NCBI GenBank assembly: GCA_002633005.1
Contig: NMRA01000026.1
Span: 193,407-257,406 of the forward strand
From: Phoronis australis
Taxonomy: Eukaryota > Phoronida > Phoronidae
Direction: 5' to 3'
Length of the DNA: 64,000 nucleotides
The notes below the pieces were generated by a model. It was not told the DNA's origin, ran no database searches, and saw only the letters and a list, made by a program, of their open reading frames with translations. Both the position numbers and the translations under genes were made by a program. Below are positions 25,656-36,611 of this stretch, piece by piece. Numbering within the stretch: position 1 is the stretch's first letter; the number at the start of each line of letters is the position of its first letter.

Positions 25656-25755
25656 AGTTCCTGGTGGCGTCCGGTTTCCCGCCCACGACCTGGTTGTACC
25701 ACAGACTGATGTTGGCCCTGTTGAGGTCAGGATTCCACTCGTGTTGAACTCTCAG
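25656..25755 (+). CDS. Candidate exon 2 of the 8.26-kb gene
   Basis: An acceptor with a T-rich tract (GTTTTATTCTCCAG) precedes 25656. Read in the phase left by exon 1 (two bases carried over), 100 bases are open and encode VPGGVRFPAHDLVVPQTDVG and then a short hydrophobic stretch ending LVLNSQ. The donor CAG|GTTGGT at 25756 is weak. A second weak donor (GAG|GTCAGG at 25726) gives a 70-base exon with the same phase. Both lengths are 1 modulo 3, which is exactly what is needed to reach the phase-0 exon at 28041. The phase agreement at both sides is the main support. Confidence 0.45.
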
Positions 25756-28040
25756 GTTGGTTTTGGGTCACATAAGTGATTGGACAGAACGATCACTATT
25801 GTCGGACTTCAAAGATGCTATGTCTCATTAAAACCGTGAATATTTAAATTTGTAGCAAGCGCCACCTTGTGACTTTCTGGAGAATTGTGTGCGCAAGTAT
25901 TATCGGGAAACGGAACAACTTTTAAACAAGATGAAGTTTTAATTGTAACTGGTTCTCGGATGGTTTCCGGCACACCGGAAGACCTGGGGTTGTTTGTAAG
26001 CAACTACTTCATTTGCATATTCACAATTTAATGAGATATAGAATATTTAATGTATAGGGTAAATTTTCATTTATTTGTCACACAGTACAGTGAAAGAAAT
26101 TTAGTTTTATTTTTGTTATCGTATTAATAACAAAACCGTTTGCATCGTTATTTTCATTTCTCTTAAAAATTAAAAAGTTGTTTTTCAAGTCTTTCTTATG
26201 CAAAAATACTTAAGTGTGTAGCCATTTGTGATATTCATTGCACGTGGTAGATATGATATTGTGTAAGCAAATTGTTTTTGACTCATTTTTCTATTTCTAA
26301 GCACTGGTTCTATACCCTATCGTCCCTTATGGCCTCTAGAAAAGTCAGCTTATAAAATGTTTTTGAATGGTGTTATCTCTCCAACTCACCATACTGCGTG
26401 TACGCGCTTTAAACATCTAAGATCTACCGATATATGTGTTACGACCTTTCGCCCTTCAGCCCGTCGAGACTCCAGCACTGCGGAAACTGTGGCTCTTCAT
26501 GTGGGGCTTCAACCCACACCCCAAACGATACTGACTCCGTCCTGGGGGTAAATACTGTGTCCAAGTTGTGCTGGTTTAGTCCCTGGCTTCGTTGAGTGCG
26601 TTGACGATATAAACCGCCTGTTGCAGTGTAGAAAACTGCATTTAGCTAGTACTTACAAATTGTGGACACGACTTCGTCTTATTGTGGACTAGCTCAAAAT
26701 GAGGTGTGGGTATATACTAGGACCCCCATGATATTACTCCAAGGCATCATTTACACAACTATCAGTGGTTAACTGGTGTGAAAGTATAGCTCACAAACAT
26801 TTAGTCCGGTCTGTCCTGCTACTGGTTTGATTGGATTTCTGTGTTTGACCGGTGGTCTCGATGGATCAGTGAATAGAGCATCTGCACAGATAGCATAAGG
26901 TCCTGAGATCGAATCCCGGTAAGGATCAGAAATCTTTCCTGACTTATGTTCATTAGTCACGTGATGTGGCCAATAGGTGGCATTCAGACCAGACTTAATT
27001 TGTTTGTGAGTTTTGTTTTAATACTTAAAAAATAAGATTTTTGACAGATTTTGATGGTTTTGCCTACTTACAAAAGTTGAGTCCACAATTTGAAAAGTAA
27101 TCTACAAATCTGTTCTGGCGCTGTAGTTTTTGAAAATCCTCATTGGTGGTTCTAAACGCATGGGGTGTGAGCTTGTGTTTTGTTTGTCCGTGAAATCCCA
27201 GCCATGTACGGGTTAGGATGAAAACTGACTCTGGCCCTTAAATGTCCGTACAGAGGTACCCTTGTGTCACCTTGTCATGTAGATTCTGCAGCTCTGTTGC
27301 GATGCATGGTGCAACACCTGCAATCCTCCATATTGTTTTTTGCAGGAAGTAGTTCAGTTATTTATTTCTCAATACAGTTTCAGTTGTTTCTTAGTTTGTA
27401 AGATTGGGTGTTTAATTGTTGACAACTGGCACTGAGTGATAACTGCTTGTTGTGTGCATTTTGAGTGACTTGACCAAAGTGAACTAGTGTGCTAGTGACT
27501 CACAATTACTGTTTGGGTAGTGCCATAAAGACTCTGATACTTGCTTACTTACCACCATCTTTGAGCATTGTATAAGATAATCTTGAGTATAAAAATTGCT
27601 TTGTGCCATTGGGAGTATTTTTGCCGTGTTTTAGTCATGAAATTCTTTTTAGGCTATATTAAAGCTTAAAGGTGTAAAAACCGACTTAGATAGTAGATGG
27701 ATTCACATCTTGGACAATAATTTGACGTTTCTTGTTTTGCTTATACGAAATTCTTCCCTAGATTATAAAAGCCAGTCATTGTGGCAGTGATGCTTTTGAA
27801 CTTACTTGACGTATTAAACTGTTTTCCAAAACGAGCTACTTAACAAAAAAGATTTATGAAGGGGCCACTTCAATTTTTATTTTTCTCTATAAAAAGAAAT
27901 TGGAAATGCCTGATTGACAAGTAAAATGGTATTTTCCGAATTTCACTCCTCTTTTCTGCTATTACTGTAACTGTTCATAACTAGAGTGTAGTGTGTGAGC
28001 TTGTGTACTAAAATTCGATTGCTGTGCTGTGTTTCTTTAG
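25756..28040 (+). other. Intron 2 of the 8.26-kb gene
   Basis: No coding sequence seen. It contains the SINE-like element at 26854-26960 and ends with the acceptor GTGTTTCTTTAG before 28041. Confidence 0.4.
26854..26960 (+). mobile_element. tRNA-derived SINE head
   Basis: The sequence carries an A-box-like segment (TGGATCAGTGAATAGAGCAT) and a B-box-like segment (GATCGAATCC) at tRNA spacing, followed by CCGGTAAGGATC and a short T-rich tail. The first seven bases do not pair with the expected 3' acceptor strand, so it is not a functional tRNA. This layout is typical of invertebrate tRNA-derived SINEs. Confidence 0.65.
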
Positions 28041-28706
28041 GTTAGACACAGACTAACACCCTACACACAGATGGGTGTGTCAAGCCATGGTGTTGCCGAC
28101 GCGAACATCAGTGAACTTCCTGCTAATTCGCTGATGTCGGCTATTCAGGAGAAACTTGAGAAGTCATTGCGAGAGGCTTCGTCGCGTAAGAGTCATTTCT
28201 TCCTGGAATCCGCTGTAGGCTCTCTGACTCAGTCTCCCACGGAAAATGTTTTGAATGACGTGAAAGGTGACGTTGAAACGACTGTCAAAACAGATCAGAG
28301 TGCTACTTCGAAGGAAAGCAACGTGACAGCGAACAGAGCCATGTGCCATCGGCTGAACTATCTCCTTCTTGACGGTAACCAGGGCAACGACCGCTTTGGT
28401 GACTGTAAAGAAGAGAGAAAAATGAAAGAATGTCTGAAGGAATTTAAAGACAAGATATTTGAGAAAACTATCCATAGCAATTCCTCAGTTGGCCCTAGTC
28501 CATCTGGTAGCACTCCTGTAGAAAACAGCGTTTTAGGTGCAAGGAAGTCAAAACCAAGACAGTTGCATGGGATTCGTAATAATTACAGTGGCCAAAAGAG
28601 GGCGCAGTCATCATCTAGACCATCGCATGTGGTGAACATCACTGACCTGCAGGCAATGCTTCTCAACCCCCAATATCCAAGAAGTACCTGGGTCTACCAG
28701 TTCTGA
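28041..28706 (+). CDS. Terminal exon 3 of unrecognised protein
   Basis: The acceptor TTTCTTTAG ends at 28040 and the frame is open in phase 0 through 221 codons to TGA at 28704-28706. The start would be inside the exon (MGVSSHGVAD at 28071) only if this were an independent gene. I prefer a spliced upstream part because the frame is open to the acceptor. The protein has a short amphipathic helix (SAIQEKLEKSLREASSR), a charged Lys/Glu segment around the middle (EERKMKECLKEFKDKIFEK), then a Ser/Pro-rich basic stretch and the C-terminus PQYPRSTWVYQF. No known domain. A weak in-phase GTGAAC at 28632 could splice to 33829 instead of using this stop. That is possible but unproven. Confidence 0.65.
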   Translation, partial: VRHRLTPYTQMGVSSHGVADANISELPANSLMSAIQEKLEKSLREASSRKSHFFLESAVGSLTQSPTENVLNDVKGDVETTVKTDQSATSKESNVTANRAMCHRLNYLLLDGNQGNDRFGDCKEERKMKECLKEFKDKIFEKTIHSNSSVGPSPSGSTPVENSVLGARKSKPRQLHGIRNNYSGQKRAQSSSRPSHVVNITDLQAMLLNPQYPRSTWVYQF

Positions 28707-29670
28707 TACTGACCTCATGGTAGAGCTTTTAATTTTCTACTTTTTGAAAGCCACAAAACACTGAGGTCGTGTTTCAGACGTGTTTCTATCTAATTACGTC
28801 CATGTGTCTATATTTGAAGATTTTTGCTCAACGAGTGATTCGTACATGCAAATACACAAGCATTATTTTTCAAGTAGAGGATTGGCCTATTCAAAATTAT
28901 CTTGTTATCCCGTATCGAGTTCCAACAGTGAACACGATGTCCTGCTTGGGTACATTCAATGATGGGACTGTTTGGTTGATATGAATATGTGCCTAAGTCA
29001 CTTAAAGCTTGCAATGCCAATCTGATGACTTTCCAGTGGCGTAATGATTTTTATGAATCTTTCAAGACAATATTTGGCCAATGATCAACTAAATTATTCT
29101 TTTTTTTGCTTGTTGCCACTTATGTGATAAGAAATTGCCTGGTCGTGTATCTGGGGTATCAGGATAGTACTCAGGAGGATCGACTTGCCATTGGCATATG
29201 TGCATGTGGTGCCAGATTGAAGGTGACTTATGTGGAGGGGGGCAACACATTCGGGTTCCTAGTAATTTGATTTGCACCGGGTTGTTGCCAATGTTGACCA
29301 TTTCATTCAAAAGATTGTGTTTTTACATGAACACCGTTCTCAGCAAGTGTTTTGTGGCTTTCATTATTTAACACTGCGTTTGATAACTCTACACTGCTCA
29401 CTTGTGTCATAGTAAAATTCTCCAGTTTAGGACATCACTGTAAACATTCAATTATTTGGCTCACGGTTGCAGCTTGTCTCAAATTCTAAAAATAGGCAAT
29501 GACCGTCTTAAATTCTAGAATGACTGAAAAGATAACAAAATTACGAACTCTGTAGGTTGAAAACGCATTGTCAGAATTTTGAGAGGTATGACGAATGACA
29601 AAATCGCCCTTATCCCATTTCAGCGCCAGAATAAAGAAAACTAAATTTTTGCCAAAGTTACCATGTCCTC

Positions 29671-29849
29671 AATTGACCTATCGCAAGCTCCACCCCATTG
29701 CGGAATGTCGACTAACAAACAATAAGTTTTACCCGGCAAGCTGTTGTTCGTCGGGTAAAATGGCAGCTTGGAAACGAAGGTGTGTTAATAATGCTGTGTT
29801 CAAAATGGTCATTTAAGCCGTCAGTCAAAATCCTGGCGATAGGTCAATT
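29671..29849. mobile_element. MITE with perfect 14-base AATTGACCTATCGC ends
   Basis: AATTGACCTATCGC at 29671-29684 is the exact reverse complement of 29836-29849. The 179-base element has no coding capacity. Its interior matches 14598-14760 (GTAAGCTCC..., AACAATAAGTTTTA, GTCGGGTAAAA). A target-site duplication is not obvious. Confidence 0.8.
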
Positions 29850-31382
29850 CGAGAGACTGTCTCAAATTGGAGAATTTTTGCCATAGCCATTATAGTTAAC
29901 TGTGTTTGCTTAAGCTCTTCTGGCTTTTGAAAAGTGACTAACAGTATATCTCACAAGTACTCAGCAGAAAATTATATATTGTCCTCTGTAGAAGGAACGT
30001 TACCTTTGACATTGACCTGTCTTATACACTTATCTGTGAGTTCTCCCTTAAGGATAATTGAGATCTCGTGAGTTCAATGTGTGGCTGTTCAATGTGTGTT
30101 CAAGTACATGTGGACATGAGTACCTACACATTATGACTTAGTCCATCCCTAAACTAACCACCCGACTTGGGGGCACATTGCTATGTCCCTTCCTGTGAGA
30201 GTACGCCTTATGGAGCGATACTGACTGTAAACCGATCTAAAACAAAATTTTGTGCGTTTTAAGAGTATAGGTTTCAATTAAAACTATCAAAATATTGCGT
30301 AATCAGCAAAATATGCCGCCATTGAGTTGATTCCTGGGTTAAATTTTAGTGTAACTAATTTGATTTTCTGATTTCTTCATGCATTATTAATAAGTGTCAA
30401 AAGTAATAATGACATGAAGCTCCAGTATGAAATGTCATGAACCTCAGAAATTACTCAGGTTCGATTACCCAACTCCTTGTTACCATTGACAATAGTTTAT
30501 TGCCACTCGCTGTGCCTAATCCTCCAGTTTCTACTAATCAATATCTATCACAATCCTCCCCCAGTTACACTCAATACTTGAATCTCCCCCATCCCTGTGT
30601 TCTTAATGCTGGCCATGTAACTATTGGAATTCAAGTGGTTGGCTCTGGACAAGGTAGCATGTGCGGAATTTTAGAATAATTCGAACTGCCATGGAATAAA
30701 CATTCTGTCTTAAGAATGGAAGTTAGATCTAAAGAGAAGCAAGTGCCTATCCTTTGGTTCCTCAAAAGACCTTTCCTGGGGTGAGTGGTGAAGATTGGGT
30801 GGATAACGGGGTTTAGTATACAAAGTTTTAGAATCACCCTACATTACCTTTTAGTAAGGATTTTAGGACTTGAGTGGTGTAGTTGTAAATGGGATTTAAG
30901 AGATGGTTGTGACGAGGATCTATGAACAGTTCACTGGGGTAGGCTGCCTTCTGTCCCTGTTTGTAAACCTTGGAATCAACAATTTGCTTTGTGTGGATGC
31001 TGTGACTGACCAATTAATTTATCAAATGAGGCACTCCTGAATTTAAAGGCTTCTGGCACTGACAACTTGCCATCATACCCCAGTGTAAGGTACAGTGGTT
31101 CGTATTTACTGCAAAACGTTTTGTCTTATTTCTGTTTCAATCCCAGGATTATTTTTGGCTAGGAAATGTAAAAAATGCTCATAACAACATTTTTAGTGGA
31201 TTTTTTTACTTGAAATTTCTTCAAGATTTCTATGTAGGTGTTTGCAGATCTCTGAACAAGCTTCACTTTTAATTCTTAATTTCTAGTTGATTGTGTTTGT
31301 AGTCAAGACCACTGAACTATTGTAAGAGTGAAGTAAACATCAAAAAGGTATTCTGTTGACTGTTTGACAGTAAAGCATTTGA

Positions 31383-31700
31383 TTACTCTGGGCCCTCGTT
31401 CATGCAAGGGGAAGGGTGCCTGTGCCTTCTGAGAGGCGAATATTTCGAGGTGAGGGCAAAATTCTACCTCCTGGTCACCATCAATAGTAACCCTATGTTG
31501 TTGCAAAACCTGTCTCAATTAGCCATTCTGCTCTTTCAAATTGACATCTATATGAGTTACAAGTGATATGAACCTCGAGGGCAATTTTTCGATCATTTGA
31601 GGGGAATTTTCAGACATCATGCGGGGAATTTCACGGAATTTTCTAATATTTTTTCCGCGAGGAATGGGTCCGATATTCGGCAACAATATTGAGGGATGGA
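31383..31700. repeat. Dispersed repeat family 1, copy 2
   Basis: Same-orientation relative of 11645-12120, sharing an ordered series of short blocks across its length. More diverged than the allelic pairs, so this is a true interspersed repeat. Confidence 0.6.
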
Positions 31701-33858
31701 GAGCTTTGTGACTTACTGTTTAATTACCGGTACTCAAAACCGGTAGTGAGGGACTCGCAAATATGCAAATTAGCCCTGATGCAATCTTGGAGACTTAGGA
31801 GGCTACACACTGTTATCACTGATTTGATTTGACTCTTATCCACTCAGTCTGTGTAGGCACTGGGCACTTAATAATCAAAACATAATTAGGTCTGCAATAT
31901 TAGAGGAACTGCTTTTAGTGATTGGTGAGATGCCTTGACTGAAATTTTGTAATTTTGACGCACTCCAGAATTCCACCCCTCCCAAGTAGGTGTGCTGGTT
32001 ACTCCCCTCTCTAGGTGGTCGATTACTGTGTACCTGCGTCAGGTGTTTTAAAAATATCGCGCACACCAGTGCTTCAAATGTTTAGGTTCTTAACATTCCT
32101 TAAATGAAAAAATTGTAATTTTCAGTTTCCATAGAATTCTCTTCAGCTAAATGCGTAACGTTTGATGGTCGAATCGACATTGCTTCTCATGGTGATTAGT
32201 TAGTAACGGTATCCATGGATATGTGTTTGCTGTGTGGTTACAATCTGTTAGTTGCTAATAAACAGTTGCATGCTTATGAGTGGCAGCTCATTTAAGAAAT
32301 AACTGATAAGAAACAAAACCCCTGTTGTTTGTTAGGCTGATAACCTTTGTCTGAGTCCATAAATAAAACTAAAAAACGTCTGGTGTAGTTTGTTTCATGC
32401 TGAAGGGTTTGCGCTTTTGTGTTGGAGGGAACAGATGTGAGTAAAAATGAAGGAGCTTGAAATGTGTTCAGTTGTTTGTTATGTATCAGATTAATGGAAC
32501 TTCTCAACAGATCAGTTGTAATTAAATTGTCACTGGTTAATTTCTGGCAGAGGTTTGGCTGTTTATTTTTGGTTTCAAAACTTTGTGTGAGGACTTAAGA
32601 GTGCAAAAGCTTGGTATGTGAACAACCTGTTAAGGTATTGTACACTATAGACCAATATTCAAATATTGCACTGAGAAGCTCTGCTGTACTCAAAAGTCAA
32701 AATGCACCACGTGAAAGAAGAAGGAAGTCACTCATAACCTATTCCTTACCACTAATCATTTCTTCAGACTTGAAACAAAATTTGAAATCGTAATCTATCT
32801 TGAAAAGTACCTTGCGATTCGTCAGTGAGTCTCGTGTAAAGTTTGGCTTTTGCTCAGTTCATTCTGTTTCCTAACACTTTTTGAAAATGATGTAACAATT
32901 ATAAATTAAAACTCACTTTTCACCCATATGATGTGAATTTGTCTGTTATAGTTCATTGATTGTGTGTAATTATATGTCTTTATGATATAATGGCCTGGCA
33001 CTGGTTGCATTGCACTTTTCTGGAATGGTCTCAAGTTGATAGTTTTATTTTACTGTGACTTGCAAGCTGTTGCTACGATACTAAAGTAACATGAGAGAAA
33101 CTGGTGAAAAACTGATTCTCAAACAATCTTCAACGTCAATATCACTTTTTTCAGATGTGGACACACTGCTCTGGAAATGTTTTTTTGAATTTAAGGCCAA
33201 AATTCTCTCTCACAAGAAAGTGAAACAGAAGTGATAAGGTAGGTAACCTGTGTGTCATGTTGAATGCCGACCAAAGATCATCACGTGAGATTCCGCTTAA
33301 AAACAAATGCGTCATAATGCGAGACATTTGAACGTTTTCTGGTCATATTTGTCCAGGTAAAGGCCCAGAGCATTTCAATGAGAGAAAAAATCCAAAATCA
33401 AAGGCTAAGCTTTAGTCATGAGGCTTGAGGACATTCTTAAAAATGTAGCACATTACCCAGACTAGCCTGCAACTGGTGCGCAGGACATAGTCTGGATTGT
33501 AGCCGTTATACACTGAACTCTCGCATCTGAAGTGGTTCACGTGACTGGCCAATAACTCGTCCAAATTCTGCACCTGGTGTTAACCACGCCTCGACGTAAC
33601 AAAAAATTCATTTTCTTTTCTGATATTCTGATCTAAAACCCTAAAATACTTGAGCACTGAGTCGAAAACTGTGGTTACTGTTGTACAATCTCCATGCATA
33701 TTGTTACATGTACCTGTGTGAACGAGAAGAGATGAACTCCATATATAGATGATGGCAGTCAAGTTGGAGATTTGTGGAAGTCTTTTTTTGTTGTCATCGT
33801 TTAAGTTCCAATTTTTTCTTTTTTCTAGGTCCCTTGTATTTATCTGATTACTCTGGAC

Positions 33859-34365
33859 ATGAGTGGCGGTGAAAAGGCCGACCACTCGTGGCGAGAGAGC
33901 CTTGCCAGGCTCCGAGAAAAACCCAAACCGCGACCGTCCCACAGGCAGCGCTATCATAGCAGTGAAAATTTATTCGATATCGGCCGAGAAGTGTCATTCG
34001 AGAGCACTATTCCAAACTTGCCAAAAGTGCATGCGGCAATCCGTAAAAACTCCACGTCGTCGAAAAGACGAAGCGTCCCACCAATCACTTCCTATAGTGA
34101 CTTTGAAACCTACCTTGATCCAACAGTGCCATCTGGTGATAGGTTCGAAAAATATATGAAGGAGATGCGCTACCGAAAGCTGCAGCAGAGACTCTTTGAG
34201 GAGAGACTGCAAAACGAGGTTGTGACAAAAGGTGGCGGCTGGAAGGTTTTGCCGAAGATTTCTGATAGCCGATTGGCTGAGGAAAGTTCTAGTAGGGACT
34301 CCCACATGATTTACATGCCAAGTATCACATATGGAAAGTGGAGCCCTCATCAGGACTCTCTCTGA
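33859..34365 (+). CDS. Unrecognised basic coiled-coil-like protein
   Basis: A 168-codon frame runs from ATG 33859 to TGA. The exon itself starts at 33829 after a strong acceptor (TTTTTTCTTTTTTCTAG) and is open in phase 0 from there, so ten codons upstream of the ATG may also be coding. The protein is basic near its start (ARLREKPKPRPSHRQRY), has a Ser/Arg-rich middle, and then a helix rich in Arg, Glu and Gln (FEKYMKEMRYRKLQQRLFEE) likely to form a short coiled coil. No membrane segment, signal peptide or recognised domain. It may be a separate gene with a spliced 5' UTR, or an alternative last exon of the gene at 8259-28706, since both use phase 0. Confidence 0.65.
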   Translation: MSGGEKADHSWRESLARLREKPKPRPSHRQRYHSSENLFDIGREVSFESTIPNLPKVHAAIRKNSTSSKRRSVPPITSYSDFETYLDPTVPSGDRFEKYMKEMRYRKLQQRLFEERLQNEVVTKGGGWKVLPKISDSRLAEESSSRDSHMIYMPSITYGKWSPHQDSL

Positions 34366-35409
34366 ACCTTTCTTGTGACTTTGAAATAAGAGTGTCGAAG
34401 AATCTCAGGAAAATTACGTGTCTGATTGGATGGTCAGTCGAACCTTAAGAAATGTGACTGTATTGTTTCACATGTGGAAAGCAGTCCTCCGATTCCCTCA
34501 CACTAAATGGAATTATCCAAGAGTGTGATAAAGTGGTGTAAATTGGATCGTTCCATTGCTTAAAAAGGGTGTCATTGTTTTTACAATGGTGATGTTGGTG
34601 CTAATTTTTATACATTTAGGGTTTAGTCTGTGGTGTTGAATTCCAAACTAGCCTAAGACACATCTGCATGTTTAAAACAGAATTTGTTTGATATCAAAGT
34701 TAAATCTTTTGCTGCATGAAATCATTGTGCTGTTTGTGTCTTAAGTACTCTAGTCTGTGTTCATGGTTGAACAAATATGTCGCTTTATGAACGCTAGTTT
34801 CTTTTTTCCTCGGTCTACATTTTCTAATTAAGAGCTGGTGATTAAGATCCTTTTCACCCTTAATGGTTGACATGCCATGGAAGACTATAGAATTTTTACG
34901 GCGTTTACGGCATTCTGATGTGACATTGTTAAAATATGCCGATTGCTCATCTCTGCTTTGTGATGTAGGGTTTTTCTTCAGTACATGTTGTGCCCCCATC
35001 CCTAGAACCGCCCCTGTGAAACACACTGGGTTATTTTAGGTGGTGTCTTTTGTGTGTAGATTTCAAGAAAGTTGACAAAAATTTTCGGGTCCGAAACTAA
35101 GTTCAGCTTCATGAACAGCGTATAACCCCAGAAAAATGTCTGAATTTGGCTAACTTGGGAACATCCTACCTTAGAAGTGGATGATTTCTTTCAGTTGAAA
35201 CTGTCGCATACTATGCCTTGTGTACTGTTCTCTAAGACTTGTGAATTGTTTTTTTAAAAAATGTTCTATTTTTGCATGAGGAGGTGTCAACATAGAACTT
35301 TTAAGATAATTTTTTGAAAAATATCAAAAGTTGTATCGAACTACAACAAAATAATATGTTGGAAAATTGTAACAGTGTTTCTTGAATTTCATCTTAAATT
35401 TTTATGTCT

Positions 35410-35415
35410 AATAAA
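35410..35415 (+). promoter_or_regulatory. Candidate poly(A) signal
   Basis: AATAAA about 1.05 kb downstream of the stop at 34365, followed within 40 bases by a GT-rich stretch. Plausible but untested. Confidence 0.3.
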
Positions 35416-35710
35416 ATTTGGTTACGTTATTGACATCATTGTTTTGCACTGAATGCGCGTCTCTGTTTTACTAAACACACATGGCTACATCGTCCAGTCA
35501 ATGCCAGATTGGTCTTAAGTTAAAGATCATAGTCTACTGGCATTCTACTCTCAGCAATATACATTTTTACAGAGTTTATCTCTGGAATTTTCAGATATAG
35601 ATATTTAGCTAAATTGAGACTTGTGGATAAGTAGCTACATGACCTTTGACCTGATATGGAAATGTAGGATTTAGTTTGTGACTGATCTAAGTTATTGTGC
35701 CACATCACAG

Positions 35711-35873
35711 TTTAGCAATAAATTATGGAAATTACCTGCGCAACTAAAGAAGTTTAGTAATAAATTATGCAAATTACCTTGGCAACTAGAAAAGGTTTAG
35801 TAATAAATTATGCAAATTACCTTGGCAACTAGATAAGTTTAGTGATAAAATATGCAAATTACCTGAGCAACTT
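35711..35873. repeat. Four-unit tandem array with octamer and X-box-like motifs
   Basis: Four imperfect units of about 42-43 bases each read TTTAG(T/C)AATAAATTATG... and contain ATTACCTNNGCAAC. Units two to four carry ATGCAAAT (35767-35774, 35810-35817, 35852-35859), the POU octamer. ATTACCTTGGCAAC in units two and three is one base from a palindromic RFX X-box when read on minus (GTTGCCAAGGTAAT). Confidence 0.85.
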
Positions 35874-36557
35874 GAAATTGTTTGTGTTTATAAAGACCTC
35901 ATATTTTGGCCTTGGAGAGACTCAGTCAGAAATAGTTGTGTGAAGCATACCTAAGATGAAGTTTCTGTCTTAAGTTTTAAGTGATTTGTTATAAAAGGGA
36001 CACCATGATGTTTCAAATGAAAAATCAGGTTACCTTTAACACGGTGAATTATTTCAAATTGTTGTCTTCTTGAGTTTCCACCCAAGCTTGAGGAATTTAG
36101 ACAAATTTGTCAACCTTTTTTGAAATATACTGCCATACTTGTATAGCACAAGCCAAAAGTATTCGACACAATGTCCCAGAATTCCCATGCAGTCATGTGG
36201 TCTTCGCAAAAAGTCATTTTCCTTCATGGCCAATAATGAAGGGGACTGAATTAACAAGAAAGGTGGATAGGCCATTTTGTAACTAGAATTGTGTCTGCTA
36301 ATAGTTGTTACCAGATTGTGTCATCCTAATAGCTACATGTATTTCCAGTCATTTTTGCTGTTCACAGAATGTGCCCCCATGACAGCATTTTGTCAGATTA
36401 CTTTTGTCTTGTACCCTATATTATGTGTTAAAAATGAAATAATGCAATAACAAAGAAATACATTATAGAATGCCCTTCATCAGGTGGGTAGGGGTGAATA
36501 TCAAGTGCTATTATTTTAATTTTTAGTTACTCTTGCCAAAACTGAGTCATTGATCTA

Positions 36558-36611
36558 GAATGGCAATACAATATACAAGTGACTTGTATATTGTATATTG
36601 TATAGCCATTC
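36558..36611. repeat. AT-rich hairpin
   Basis: GAATGGCAATACAATATACA at the left pairs with a right arm ending TATAGCCATTC, interrupted by a short extra TATTGTA copy. The stem is about 20 base pairs with a three-base loop. It could be a MITE remnant or an RNA hairpin; nothing decides between them. Confidence 0.6.

Larger units (their letters stand above)
28707..33828. other. Region between two coding exons
   Basis: No exon I can support. It contains a MITE with perfect 14-base ends (29671-29849) and a dispersed repeat (31383-31700). An AATAAA at 29634 could serve the 28706 stop, but at a distance of over 900 bases. Confidence 0.4.

Noticed and set aside
26854-26930. Functional tRNA gene
   Set aside because: A- and B-box are present but the acceptor stem does not pair; better read as a SINE head.
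34700-35026. 108-codon minus frame
   Set aside because: Lies antisense in the probable 3' UTR of the 34.4-kb gene and overlaps a transposon-end-like sequence; no splice sites.
35711-35873. CRISPR-like array
   Set aside because: Units are continuous minisatellite copies without unique spacers, in an animal genome.
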